64,000 bases of DNA from Hymenobacter oligotrophus (GTDB taxonomy: Bacteria; Bacteroidota; Bacteroidia; Cytophagales; Hymenobacteraceae). This document shows, one piece after another, positions 25,312 to 34,806 of this stretch. The position numbers were made by a program, and so were the translations under genes. The notes beneath the pieces are model-generated. The model saw only the letters and a program-made list of their open reading frames with translations, did not search any database and was not told the origin of the DNA. The DNA lies in the NCBI RefSeq assembly GCF_003574965.1, contig NZ_CP032317.1, positions 3,286,001-3,350,000 on the forward strand. Direction: 5' to 3'. Numbering within the stretch: the stretch's first letter is position 1; the number at the start of each line of letters is the position of its first letter.

Positions 25312-26604
25312 ATGAAACATATTCCTGCAAACCTAGTGCCCGCCTTGGCTCTGCTTACGCTAGGTGGCTGCACGGTCGTACGAACGACCACTACCACCGA
25401 GCCGGACGGGGTATATTATTCATCGAAGGACCGGACCACCGAAATCGTTACTGCCTCGACGGAAACCGGGCCTGCCGACCTAGGAGCTGCAACCTCCTCC
25501 GACGACCCCAACGCTATAGCCAACCCGGAGTACCGCGACGGCACCGCCCGCCCCCGCGGCGGCGCCTCCAGCGAGTATTACGCCGATGACTACGACTATT
25601 CGTACTCGGCCCGCATCCGGCGCTTTCATCAGCCCAGCTACCGCGGCCTGGGCTTGGGTTATTACGATTACGCTTATACCGATTATTACTGGTACAACCC
25701 CAGCCCGTTTTACTATGGCTACGACATTTACGGCCGGCCTTGGGGCTACGACCCCTTTTGGGGGCCTAGCTGGTCGGCGTGGGGCGGGCCCGCCGTCAGC
25801 ATCAACCTAGGGTGGGGCAACCCTTGGGGCGGCTACTACAACCCGTACCGCCCGTGGGGCTGGGGCGGAGGCTACAACCGCGGTTTCTACGACGGCTATT
25901 ACTCCGGCTACTACGGCAACAACTGGGGCTGGCGCAACTACCGCAACAGCCGAAACTGGGGCGGCTTCGACAACGACGACCGCAACGTAAACCGCGGCCC
26001 GCGCCGCGACCGGGCCGTGGAAGCTATTAACGCGGGCAACTCGGGCACGGGTCGGCCGCGGGTAGATGGCCCCACCGGCGGCCGCATGGCCAACACCGGC
26101 ACCGTTGCCTCGCCCAGCGTTACGCCGCGGGCACGGGGCCGCGTGGAAGATGCCCCCGAAACCGGCAACGCGCCTACCGGCACCACCAATACCACCACCG
26201 TTCCGCAGCCGGGCCGTGGCCGCTTGTACCGCATTGTGGAGGGCGGCTCGGTGCCGACCGATGGCAGTGGCCGCACCGCACCGGGCACCACCGCCGACCA
26301 GCCTGCTAACACCGGGTACGATCGGCGCCGGAACCGCATCGACGAAGGCGGCAGCCCCGCCAGCGAGCCGCAGCGCGATGCTGATTACGCCCCGCAGCCG
26401 CGCCCGCGCCGCGAACGGGCCGCCGACTACAGCTCGCCCGCACCCGAGCGCCCACGCAGCTACGACGCGCCCCAACGTTCGTACGAGGCGCCGCAGCGTT
26501 CTTACGAAGCACCCACGCGCTCGTACGACCGGGGCAACAGCAGCAGTGGCGGTTCTAACAGCGGCAGCAGCGGGGGCGGCCGTAGCCGCGGCCGGGTAGA
26601 GTAA
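25312..26604 (+). CDS. Gly/Tyr/Trp-rich lipoprotein with low-complexity tail
   Basis: A 430-residue predicted lipoprotein. The leader ends at a lipobox LGGC (Cys near residue 20). Residues about 90-220 are extremely rich in Gly, Tyr, Trp and Asn (for example GLGLGYYDYAYTDYYWYNP). The remainder is Arg/Pro/Thr/Gly-rich, with four near-identical SYDAPQR/SYEAPQR-type repeats around residues 382-405 and a Ser/Gly terminal run. It is likely surface- or outer-membrane-attached; function unknown. It precedes an outer-membrane beta-barrel gene by 50 bases and may share its transcript. Confidence 0.75.
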   Translation: MKHIPANLVPALALLTLGGCTVVRTTTTTEPDGVYYSSKDRTTEIVTASTETGPADLGAATSSDDPNAIANPEYRDGTARPRGGASSEYYADDYDYSYSARIRRFHQPSYRGLGLGYYDYAYTDYYWYNPSPFYYGYDIYGRPWGYDPFWGPSWSAWGGPAVSINLGWGNPWGGYYNPYRPWGWGGGYNRGFYDGYYSGYYGNNWGWRNYRNSRNWGGFDNDDRNVNRGPRRDRAVEAINAGNSGTGRPRVDGPTGGRMANTGTVASPSVTPRARGRVEDAPETGNAPTGTTNTTTVPQPGRGRLYRIVEGGSVPTDGSGRTAPGTTADQPANTGYDRRRNRIDEGGSPASEPQRDADYAPQPRPRRERAADYSSPAPERPRSYDAPQRSYEAPQRSYEAPTRSYDRGNSSSGGSNSGSSGGGRSRGRVE

Positions 26605-26654
26605 CCAACGCCTCCTGCCTTTTTGCACACGCTCTCGGAGTTCTTCCTTCAGCT

Positions 26655-28220
26655 ATGAAACAATACTTTGTGGGGCTGGCCTTGCTGGGCTTGGCCAGCC
26701 CTCTTTTTGCCCAATCCGAAGCCGACGCCCTGCGCTACTCGCGGCTGCAATTTGGCGGCACGGCCCGTACGCAGGCCATTGGCGGAGCCAACGTGGCCGT
26801 GGGCGCCGATCTGAACAGCCTCAGCAGCAACCCGGCCGGCCTGGGGTTGTACCAACGCTCGGAGTTTACTTTTTCGCCCGGCTTGGGCATTGGCAACGCC
26901 AACGCACAGGTTACCAACGCCCAGGGCGCACCTAGCCTTTCCGACGGGCGCAACAGCGTGCACGTGGCCAACGCTGGCCTGGCCTTTGTAAACCGCCGGC
27001 CCGACAGCGACAACAACGACTGGCGCGGCGGTACGCTGGCCTTCGGCTTCACACGCATCAACGATTTCAACGCCAGTTTCCGCTACCGCAGCAACGTGGC
27101 CGACAACCGCTCTTTGTTTCAGCGCTTCCGCGAACCTAGGGCCGGCGCGGGCCAGAGCTTGGGCGATGTGTACGACGATGTGGATCAGCAGTTTGCCGAC
27201 AACCAATACGCCACCTTGGATGGCTTGGCCTACGGCGCGTACCTGGTAAACTACGACCGCACCGCCAACGGCAACTACGTGGTGAGCACGCCTTCGGACC
27301 TGCGCCGCTCGGTGGTGCGGCAAGAGGAGACCGTGCTGAACACCGGCTCGCAAACCCAGTTCGACGTGGGCTACGGCGGCAGTTACCGCGACAAGCTGTA
27401 CGTGGGCGGTGCGCTGGGCATCGTGAGCACGCGCTTTAACTCAGTGCGCGAGCTGCGCGAAGTCGATGAAGTAGGCGGCAGCCGCTCGTTTGGCTCGTTG
27501 CTGCTGCGCAACGAACTGGAAACGCGGGGCAGCGGGTTCAACGTGCGCTTGGGGGTAATTTACCGCCCCCTCGGCTGGTTGCGCGTGGGCGCTTCGGCGC
27601 AGTCGCCCACGGCTTTTCAGCTCGACGATACCGACGAAACCTCCCTCGACGTGCAGTTTAAGCAACCCATCCGCGTCGATGGCCAGAACATCAGCTCCGT
27701 ATCGGTGGCTACCGAGCCCGACCTAGGGCGCTACAGCTACCGTCTTAGCACGCCGTGGCGCCTGAACACCGGCGCGGCGGCAATCATCGGCAAGTACGGC
27801 TTTGTATCAGCCGACGTGGAAATGGTGGACTACGGCCAGGCGCGCCTGCGCAGCGACACCAGCTTGGAGTACGGTTTCAACTACAGCTTCGGGCCCGAAA
27901 ACGACGCCATTCGCAACGATTACCAGCGCACCTTCAACGTGCGCGTGGGCGGCGAGGCCCGCCTCGATGCCTTCCGGCTGCGCCTCGGCTACGCCAACTA
28001 CGGCGACCCGTACCGCCGCAGTGACTTTGACCGCACCCAGCAGTTTTTTACCGGCGGTGTGGGCTTGCGGCAGAAAAACCTAAGCCTCGACTTGGCCGGT
28101 GTGTACAGCCTTGCCGACCGCTACTACTCGCCCTACACCCTCTCCGATAGCTCGCAGCCGGTGGTGCAGGTGGAGGGCAACCGCCTCAGCACCACGCTCA
28201 CCCTAGGTTTGCAATTTTAG
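26655..28220 (+). CDS. FadL/OmpP1-like outer-membrane beta-barrel protein
   Basis: A 521-residue outer-membrane protein with a signal peptide (ending near residue 20, PLFAQ). The following segment FGGTARTQAIGGANVAVGADLNSLSSNPAGL is the characteristic N-terminal part of the FadL/OmpP1/TodX and PorV-like family (NPAGL motif). The rest is beta-rich with alternating aromatic and polar residues and ends in a phenylalanine, as barrel proteins do. The substrate is unknown: hydrophobic compound uptake is the FadL role, secretion-shuttle function the PorV role. I cannot separate these from sequence alone. Confidence 0.8.
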   Translation: MKQYFVGLALLGLASPLFAQSEADALRYSRLQFGGTARTQAIGGANVAVGADLNSLSSNPAGLGLYQRSEFTFSPGLGIGNANAQVTNAQGAPSLSDGRNSVHVANAGLAFVNRRPDSDNNDWRGGTLAFGFTRINDFNASFRYRSNVADNRSLFQRFREPRAGAGQSLGDVYDDVDQQFADNQYATLDGLAYGAYLVNYDRTANGNYVVSTPSDLRRSVVRQEETVLNTGSQTQFDVGYGGSYRDKLYVGGALGIVSTRFNSVRELREVDEVGGSRSFGSLLLRNELETRGSGFNVRLGVIYRPLGWLRVGASAQSPTAFQLDDTDETSLDVQFKQPIRVDGQNISSVSVATEPDLGRYSYRLSTPWRLNTGAAAIIGKYGFVSADVEMVDYGQARLRSDTSLEYGFNYSFGPENDAIRNDYQRTFNVRVGGEARLDAFRLRLGYANYGDPYRRSDFDRTQQFFTGGVGLRQKNLSLDLAGVYSLADRYYSPYTLSDSSQPVVQVEGNRLSTTLTLGLQF

Positions 28221-28237
28221 TTTGTACCTAGGGGCCA

Positions 28238-28290
28238 AACAAATGCACAAGGGGCAGCGCCACTGCGGCGCTGCCCCTTGTGCATTTGTT
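28238..28290. terminator. Bidirectional terminator between convergent genes
   Basis: Perfect 24-base arms with a 5-base loop between the barrel gene (+) and the lipoprotein gene (-). Confidence 0.8.
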
Positions 28291-28298
28291 CCTGATTT

Positions 28299-29222
28299 TC
28301 AGCGAATCACTTTCACATCCAGCACCAGCGCAACGGGGCTGGTGGTGCCTACGTCGCGCACGAGCAACAGGCCGTCTTTGTTGTCGGCGGTCCGGAAAGC
28401 CAGCACTTGGTCTTTTTGCACGCGCAAGGAGCCCACGCGGTTGCCGGCGGCGGCCACGGCGGCGGTAATGGCCACATCGGAGTTGATTTGGCCAAAGCCC
28501 GTGGGCGTGAGGGCCGTAAGCTGCAAGCCTGTGTTGCGGCGCGTGGCCCAGCCGCGCACCTTTAAATTGGGAGCCGTTTCGGCTGCGGCCGCGCCGGGCG
28601 CGGCCAGCGTGGGGCCGGTTCCGTTGGGTACGTACACTAGGTCAATGAGCTCCTGAAACCCGCGGGCATCGGCGGCGTGGGCGGGCAGTACCAAGCCGCG
28701 CGGGGTAGCCAAGGCTGCGAGGCTGGTGCGCCGCACCGAGGGCTCGAGGCGGGCCGAGTAGCTAAGCCACGTCCGGATGGAGTCGGGCTGGCGCACGGTA
28801 AGCACATAGCTACGCCGGGTGGTTTGGCCATCGGCGTCCTCCACGGCATACGTCCAAGTTTCGCGGCCCGATATGTTGCTTGCTTTGAGGCGGTTGGTAA
28901 ACAAAAAGAAGTCGCGGCCGCTGATGAGTGTATCGAGGTACAGGCGCTCGGGTTCTTCTACGCGTGCCTCCTGGTTGTTCAGCCGAACCGAGTACTGCAC
29001 CCCAATGGTGAAGCGCCGCAACTTGGGGCTGCGCGCCGCGTCGCGCACTTCGCTGAAGGCGCGCGTGCGAAACGTGTCGCTGGGGGTGGCGGCGCGGGTG
29101 TTCGTCAGCAGCGCGCCTTCCGACAAGAAATCGAGGTAAGGCGCCGGCGACGGATCGGCCCCGCAACTGCCGAGCAGGGCGGGGGCAAGCAGAAGCAAAA
29201 GGGAAACGAGGCGAAAACGCAT
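28299..29222 (-). CDS. Predicted lipoprotein of unknown function
   Basis: A 307-residue protein with a hydrophobic leader and lipobox LGSC (Cys near residue 20). The body is beta-rich, with segments RRFTIGVQYSVRL and SGRETWTYAVEDADGQT suggesting Ig-like or lipocalin-like strands, and no catalytic motif that I recognise. ATG 29222 was chosen since the longer frame would place 49 non-signal residues ahead of the leader. GACCTTTG, close to the -7 consensus, lies about 10 bases upstream. Convergent with the barrel gene; divergent from the DPP-IV gene. Confidence 0.7.
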   Translation of the reverse strand: MRFRLVSLLLLLAPALLGSCGADPSPAPYLDFLSEGALLTNTRAATPSDTFRTRAFSEVRDAARSPKLRRFTIGVQYSVRLNNQEARVEEPERLYLDTLISGRDFFLFTNRLKASNISGRETWTYAVEDADGQTTRRSYVLTVRQPDSIRTWLSYSARLEPSVRRTSLAALATPRGLVLPAHAADARGFQELIDLVYVPNGTGPTLAAPGAAAAETAPNLKVRGWATRRNTGLQLTALTPTGFGQINSDVAITAAVAAAGNRVGSLRVQKDQVLAFRTADNKDGLLLVRDVGTTSPVALVLDVKVIR

Positions 29223-29360
29223 AGCTGAAACCAAAGGTCGGGGAAAGCGGCCAATTTGCGCACCTAGGGCCGTAAGCCGGCCGCCGGCAAGCCCAACGGT
29301 GGCACGCTGGGCGGAGGGCGGTGTTTGTGTACCTTTAACGCTGCTACTGAGTTTTCTTAC

Positions 29361-31583
29361 ATGACCCACCGATTCAAGACCTTCGGCCTCGCGGCTGGCC
29401 TGCTGCTAAGCAGCGCGCCCGTGGCTGTGCTGGTGCCCGCGGCACCAGCGGTGGCGCAGCAGCGCCAGTCCATTACCCTCGAGGATATCTGGGCCAAGGG
29501 CACCTTTGCTGCCAAGCAGGTGCAGGGCTTCAACTGGATGCGCGACGGCCGCTACTACTCCTCGCTCGACAAAGGCGAAGTAGTGCAGCACGACGTAACT
29601 ACCGGCCAGGCCACGCAAACCCTGGTATCGGCCCAGCAACTGCGCCCGGCCGGCTCGCAGCAACCCATTGCCGTGGAGGGCTACGAGTTCAACGCCGACG
29701 AGCAGAAGATGCTCTTCAGCACCGATGTGGAGCCGATTTACCGCCGCTCCAGCAAGGCCAACTACTACGTGTACGACCGCGCCGGCCAAAAGCTGGTGCC
29801 GCTAAGTGCCGGAGGCAAGCAAAGCTACGCCACCTTCTCGCCCGATGGCCGCCGCGTGGCTTTCATGCGCAACAACAACCTGTTTGTGGTTGACCTGCAA
29901 ACCATGCAGGAAACCCCCATCACCACCGATGGGCAAGTGAACAAGCTCATTCACGGCGGCGGCGACTGGGTGTACGAGGAAGAGTTTGAGGTGTCAAAGG
30001 CCTTTCAATGGTCGCCTGACTCCAAGCAGGTAGCCTTCATCAGCTTCGATGAAAGCCGCGTGCCCGAGTACAACATGCAGGAGTGGGGCCCGCTCTACCC
30101 CAAAGATTACCGCTACAAGTACCCCAAAGCCGGCGAGCCGAACTCGGTGGTTTCGGTTTCGGTGTACGACGTAGCCGCCGGCCGCACGGCCAAAATGGAC
30201 ATCGGCCCGGAAACCGATCAGTACATTCCGCGCATCCTCTGGACGCAGACGCCCAACCTGCTGAGCATCCAGCGCATGAACCGCCTGCAGAACAAGCTCG
30301 AGATTCTGCACGCCGATGCCACCACAGGCAAAAGCTCGGTAGCTTGGGCGGACACCGACAAGGCCTACGTGGAAGTAACCGACGATTTGCGCTACCTGAA
30401 AAACGGCAAGCAGTTCATCATCAGCTCGGAGCGCAACGGCTACCGCCACCTTTACCTTTTCGATATGAAGGGCAAGCTGGTGAAGCAGCTAACCCAAGGC
30501 AACTGGGATGTATCGGAGTTTTTGGGCATCGATGAAGCCAAAGGACTGGCTTATTACCTCTCGGCCGAGGCCTCGCCCTTCGAGCGCCACCTCTACCGCG
30601 TAGACCTGAAAGGCAAAGGCAAGCAGCGCCTAGGCGAATCGGGCGGCGGCACCGATGTGGTGAACATGAGCCCCGACTTCCGCTACTACCTCAACTACCA
30701 CACCGCCGCCAACGAGCCCGTAACCGTAAGCCTGCGCACCGCCCAGGACGGCAAAGCCGTGAAGGTGCTCGAAGACAACGCCGCCCTGAAGCAGCGCATG
30801 AAGGACTATGGATTTGTGCCGCAGGAGTTCTTCTCGTTCAAGACCTCGGAGGGTGTGCAGCTGAACGGCACCACCATTAAGCCCGCCAACATGGAGGCCG
30901 GCAAAAAGTACCCGGTGCTGATGTTCCTGTACGGTGGCCCCGGTTCGCAGAAGGTGCTCGATAAGTGGAACAGCGTCGACTACTACACCTGGTTCCAGAT
31001 GCTGGCGCAGCAAGGCTACGTGGTGGCCATTGTAGATAACCGCGGCACTGGTGGCCGCGGCGCGGCTTTCAAGAAGGCTACCTACGGTCAGTTGGGCAAG
31101 CTCGAAACCATCGACCAGGGCGAGGCCGCCAAGTACCTGGGTGCCCAGCCCTGGGCCGACAAGGCGCGCATTGGCATCTTCGGCTGGAGCTTCGGCGGCT
31201 ACCTCTCGGCTTTGGCCGTCACCAAAAACGCCGACTTGTTTAAAGTGGGCATTTCGGTGGCGCCCGTAACCACTTGGCGTTACTACGACTCCATCTACAC
31301 CGAGCGTTTCCTGAAAACCCCGCAGGAAAACCCTTCGGGCTACGACGACAACTCGCCTGTGCAGTTTGCTAACCAGCTGAAGGGCAAGCTGCTGCTGGTG
31401 CACGGTACCGGCGACGACAACGTGCACTTCCAGAACTCCGTGGCTTTTACCGATGCCCTCGTGAAGGCCAACAAGGACTTCCAGCAGCTGTATTACCCCA
31501 ACCGCAACCACAGCATTTACGGAGGCAACACGCGCCTGCACCTGTTCCGGCAAATGACAAATTTCCTGCAGCAGAACCTGTAA
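29361..31583 (+). CDS. Dipeptidyl peptidase IV-like S9 serine peptidase
   Basis: Secreted or periplasmic exopeptidase removing N-terminal dipeptides, often after Pro. The 740-residue protein has a signal peptide, an N-terminal beta-propeller and an alpha/beta hydrolase domain from about residue 490. The nucleophile is Ser610 in GWSFGGY; acid in HGTGDDNVH (Asp685/686); His717 in NRNHSIYGG. The YEEEFEV segment near residues 204-210 matches the Glu-Glu pair that binds the substrate amino terminus in DPP-IV. The conserved NRGTGGRG stretch is also present. ATG 29361 starts just ahead of the signal peptide. It is divergent from the lipoprotein gene at 28299. Confidence 0.93.
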   Translation: MTHRFKTFGLAAGLLLSSAPVAVLVPAAPAVAQQRQSITLEDIWAKGTFAAKQVQGFNWMRDGRYYSSLDKGEVVQHDVTTGQATQTLVSAQQLRPAGSQQPIAVEGYEFNADEQKMLFSTDVEPIYRRSSKANYYVYDRAGQKLVPLSAGGKQSYATFSPDGRRVAFMRNNNLFVVDLQTMQETPITTDGQVNKLIHGGGDWVYEEEFEVSKAFQWSPDSKQVAFISFDESRVPEYNMQEWGPLYPKDYRYKYPKAGEPNSVVSVSVYDVAAGRTAKMDIGPETDQYIPRILWTQTPNLLSIQRMNRLQNKLEILHADATTGKSSVAWADTDKAYVEVTDDLRYLKNGKQFIISSERNGYRHLYLFDMKGKLVKQLTQGNWDVSEFLGIDEAKGLAYYLSAEASPFERHLYRVDLKGKGKQRLGESGGGTDVVNMSPDFRYYLNYHTAANEPVTVSLRTAQDGKAVKVLEDNAALKQRMKDYGFVPQEFFSFKTSEGVQLNGTTIKPANMEAGKKYPVLMFLYGGPGSQKVLDKWNSVDYYTWFQMLAQQGYVVAIVDNRGTGGRGAAFKKATYGQLGKLETIDQGEAAKYLGAQPWADKARIGIFGWSFGGYLSALAVTKNADLFKVGISVAPVTTWRYYDSIYTERFLKTPQENPSGYDDNSPVQFANQLKGKLLLVHGTGDDNVHFQNSVAFTDALVKANKDFQQLYYPNRNHSIYGGNTRLHLFRQMTNFLQQNL

Positions 31584-31752
31584 AGAGTAAAAATTTCCAA
31601 TAAAAAGTCCTTCTTTTGAGCTGAGCCCTAGGTCGCGCGTGCCCCCGGCACCGCAGCCAACGTGCTCGGTCAAGAGGAGGATTTTTTATTTTCCGTAAGA
31701 AAACCTGCCCCCGGCCGTTTCCCTACAGGTGAATTTTGCGTACAACCCCGCC

Positions 31753-33225
31753 ATGCGTATGCTTACACTGAAAACGGCACTGGTAGGAGCAACCCTTGGG
31801 GTGTGGGTGCTTGGCAGCTGCCAACGCGAACCGGCCGCCAAAGCCGAGGCTGCCGCGGCGCGCCAAACCGATGCCCTGGATGCCGATGCCGCCCTAGGTG
31901 CCGACACCGCCGCGCAGCAGGCCACGCAAGTAACCTGGCACCGGCTGCAGCAAGCCACCAGCCGCAAAGCACCGCTCATTCGCTACGCCGCCGTACGCCG
32001 GCCCGCCGCGCTCGATACCGCCGCGCCGCCGCCCAGCGAAGCGCGCCTGTTCGACCTGACCTTAAAACCGAGCGAGTTTTTCCGCATCGACCCCACGCAG
32101 CCCGCCGAAGTGCGCGGCCGCGAGGGCACCGTGGTGCGCATACCGGCCAATGCCTTGGTTGATGCGCGCCAGCAAACACCTAGGGGCGCGGTGTGGGTAG
32201 AGCTGAAAGAATGCTACTCGCTTACCGATTTGCTGCTCTCGAACTGCGTGAGCATGAGCGTGAGCGGCGATGCGCTGCAGGCCAGCGGCATGCTGCTGGT
32301 GCGCGCCACCACCGCCCGCGGGCAGCAATTGCGGTTGGCCGAAGGCCGCGCGCTTGAACTGGTGGTACCCAGCGAACAGCGCCACCCGGGGCTGCAGTTG
32401 TACCACAGCTCCGGCCGCACGCCCAAACGCTGGGCCGCCGCCCCCGTACCCGCCGACGAAGAGCAGGTACTCACCGAGGCCCAAACCATGCCCAGCTACG
32501 GCAGCGGCCCCGAGGCCCTGAGCCGCTTGGTGCGCTACCCTGCCTCGGCCGCCGAGCGCAAAACCGAAGGCTTTGTGTTTGCCTCGTTTGTGGTTGATGA
32601 AGCCGGCCGCGTGCAAAGCCCCAAGGTATTGCGCGGCCTGGGCGACGGCTGCGACGAAGAAGCCCTGCGCGTGCTGCAGCAATCGTCGGGGCACTGGCTG
32701 CCGGGCCGGCAAGGCAGCCAAGCCGTGAAAGTGAAAATGGTAGTGCCCATCCGCTTCACGATGAACGATGCCGTGGTGGCTTCGGCTGAAAGCACGGCAG
32801 TGGCTGCTGCACCTGCCGCCAGCGAGTTTCCGGCCGCGCCCGCTGCTCCTGCCGAACCCGCACCCGAGCCCGGCTCGATGTTCCGGAGCGGGCGCCTAGG
32901 TTGGCTTACCTGCCTGCGCCCTTGGCGCACGGCCTCGCAAACTACGTCCTTCACCGTAGCTGCCGATGTGGATGAGCACACCACCGTGCGCTTGGTGTAC
33001 CCCGATTCGCCCGTGATTCTGGAAGGCGAGCCGCAAGCCGATGGCTATTCGTTTGCGCAAGTACCGGCGCAGCAACGAGCCGTGCTGGTGGGCCTGCGCT
33101 ACTTCAACGGCAGCCCCTACATAGCCATGCGCGAGGTGGTGCCCGGCAGTGGCCCCGTAGCGCCGCTCGAGTTCAAAGAAAGTACCCTCGGCGACTTGGA
33201 ACAACTGCTGGAGCGCTTGCGCTAG
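31753..33225 (+). CDS. Predicted lipoprotein with an internal TonB C-terminal-type domain
   Basis: A 490-residue protein beginning with a hydrophobic leader and lipobox VLGSC (Cys near residue 23). Residues about 100-220 form a beta-rich domain common in Bacteroidota (RIPANALVD, WVELKECYSLTDLLLSN). Residues about 255-340 match a TonB C-terminal domain: YPASAAERKTEGFVFASFVV, DEAGRVQSPKVLRG, DEEALRVLQQSSGHWLPGRQ, VKVKMVVPIRF. An Ala/Pro-rich linker and another beta-rich region follow. Unlike TonB there is no single inner-membrane anchor and the domain is not terminal, so a different role is likely. ATG 31753 (or 31759) is the start. Confidence 0.75.
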   Translation: MRMLTLKTALVGATLGVWVLGSCQREPAAKAEAAAARQTDALDADAALGADTAAQQATQVTWHRLQQATSRKAPLIRYAAVRRPAALDTAAPPPSEARLFDLTLKPSEFFRIDPTQPAEVRGREGTVVRIPANALVDARQQTPRGAVWVELKECYSLTDLLLSNCVSMSVSGDALQASGMLLVRATTARGQQLRLAEGRALELVVPSEQRHPGLQLYHSSGRTPKRWAAAPVPADEEQVLTEAQTMPSYGSGPEALSRLVRYPASAAERKTEGFVFASFVVDEAGRVQSPKVLRGLGDGCDEEALRVLQQSSGHWLPGRQGSQAVKVKMVVPIRFTMNDAVVASAESTAVAAAPAASEFPAAPAAPAEPAPEPGSMFRSGRLGWLTCLRPWRTASQTTSFTVAADVDEHTTVRLVYPDSPVILEGEPQADGYSFAQVPAQQRAVLVGLRYFNGSPYIAMREVVPGSGPVAPLEFKESTLGDLEQLLERLR

Positions 33226-33234
33226 CCTGCCAAC

Positions 33235-34749
33235 CTAGGGCTGCTTGCGCGCGAGCAGGCGCACGGTTTTGCACGAGTCGGTTTGCAGGAGCACTTGCGT
33301 TTCGTACTGTTGCAGCCAATGGCGAGCGGCCCGGTCGCCGCAGGTAACGATAATTTTGCCGGGGTAGCCTTTGTCGGTTTGCCACGAGGCCAGGCGCTCT
33401 ACTTGGTGGCCGTATTGCATTTCAGCGGCTGTGCGATAAAACTCCGGGCTGTCGTTGAAAATGGCCTCGGTTACCAGCGTGTACTGGCGCAGCTCGGGTA
33501 GCTTGGCCGCTTGCGCCTGAATGTGCCGGCCGTACAAGAGCTGCGACCAATCGAGGCGGTGCTTGTGCAGCATGCGGATGTGCTGCCACTGGGCCAGGTA
33601 CGGAAAAGCGGCTACGGCCAGCACGCCACCTAGGCGCAGCAGCTCTTTCGGCTGCCGCCCGAAGTGGGCGGCCAGGGCGCGGCCCGTCCAGACCAAGCCC
33701 GCCGCCGCCTGCAACGCCAGCAGCGGGTATACCTGGGCATCGTACCACTCGAGGCGCGTTTGCACCAGCGAAATACTCAGCAAAAAGCTAACCGCTACGG
33801 CGGCCGTAAAGCGGCTAAGCCACCAACCGGGGCTGTGCTGCGGTTGCCAAAACCCGATCAGCCAACCCAATAGGGCAGCCAATAGCCAAGCCGTGAACTT
33901 GCGTTCGGCCAGCAGGCTGAGGTACCATTCGAAGGGGTGGTAATGCTCCTCGAGCTGCTCGCCGGCCGGGCCGCCCACTTCGTAAGCCCATACGCCCGCG
34001 AGGTAGCCGGGCGCCGCCAACTCGCGCACGGTGTACCAGCCAACGGCGGTAATCAGCACCAAGCCGGCGGCCAGCCAGGGCACCGGGTGGCGCAGGCGCT
34101 GCCACTGCTTGGTAAGCGCCACGGCCACCAGCAGCCCCGGGCCGAACAGCACGCCGGCAATGCCCTTGGTAAACAGCGCCAGCGCAAACGCTGCCCCCGT
34201 AAGCCAGGCCCAGCGGGCAGTGCCCGTGCGCAGGTAAGCCAGCCAGCTGAGCGCCCCAGCCGTGGCCCAAAAGGTGAGCAGCGTGTCGTAGTCGCCGGTG
34301 CGAGTAACGTGCAGCGTTACATAGCCTTGGCTAGTGAGCAGCACCAGGCCCGCCAGCAGGCCGGCGCGGCGGCTGCCCAGCCAGTGGTGGCCGGCGCGGT
34401 ATACCAGCAGCACGGTAGCCAAGGCTACCAAAGCCGCGGGCAAACGCAAACCGAGTTCGTTCGGGCCAAATACCCGAAAGCTGAGGGCCAGCAGCCAGGG
34501 CCAAAGCGGCGGCTTGCCGTTCCACAAATCAGGCTCGCCTAGGTGGCGCAGCACAATCCAGTCGTGGTGCAGCCAAATGCCGAGGCCGTTTAGGCCCGTG
34601 CGGGCTTCGTCCCACTGCTGCACCGGCAAACTGCTCAGCAGCCAAAACAGCGGAATAAACGAAAGGCCCAGCAACAACAGCAACGGCAACCACCGCCGCC
34701 AATCCGACTTAGCCGAAACAGGAGAAGAAACCGGCACGAAACGCTTCAA
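33235..34749 (-). CDS. GT39-like integral-membrane glycosyltransferase (PMT_2/ArnT-like)
   Basis: Transfers a sugar from a polyprenyl-phosphate donor to lipid or protein on the outer face of the inner membrane. The 504-residue protein has about ten to eleven hydrophobic helices. QQWDEAR near residue 45 supplies the acidic catalytic-loop residues typical of this GT-C family, and NGKPPLWPWLLALSFRVFG follows, as in PMT_2 proteins. The C-terminal soluble part is about 120 residues. The start is a TTG at 34749, because no ATG or GTG lies before the first membrane segment. Acceptor and donor are unknown. Confidence 0.86.
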   Translation of the reverse strand: MKRFVPVSSPVSAKSDWRRWLPLLLLLGLSFIPLFWLLSSLPVQQWDEARTGLNGLGIWLHHDWIVLRHLGEPDLWNGKPPLWPWLLALSFRVFGPNELGLRLPAALVALATVLLVYRAGHHWLGSRRAGLLAGLVLLTSQGYVTLHVTRTGDYDTLLTFWATAGALSWLAYLRTGTARWAWLTGAAFALALFTKGIAGVLFGPGLLVAVALTKQWQRLRHPVPWLAAGLVLITAVGWYTVRELAAPGYLAGVWAYEVGGPAGEQLEEHYHPFEWYLSLLAERKFTAWLLAALLGWLIGFWQPQHSPGWWLSRFTAAVAVSFLLSISLVQTRLEWYDAQVYPLLALQAAAGLVWTGRALAAHFGRQPKELLRLGGVLAVAAFPYLAQWQHIRMLHKHRLDWSQLLYGRHIQAQAAKLPELRQYTLVTEAIFNDSPEFYRTAAEMQYGHQVERLASWQTDKGYPGKIIVTCGDRAARHWLQQYETQVLLQTDSCKTVRLLARKQP

Positions 34750-34806
34750 GAACTTAACACAGAAGCAGCAAGCTACGAAAGCATACGCCTAGGTGCCTGC
34801 GGCTCG

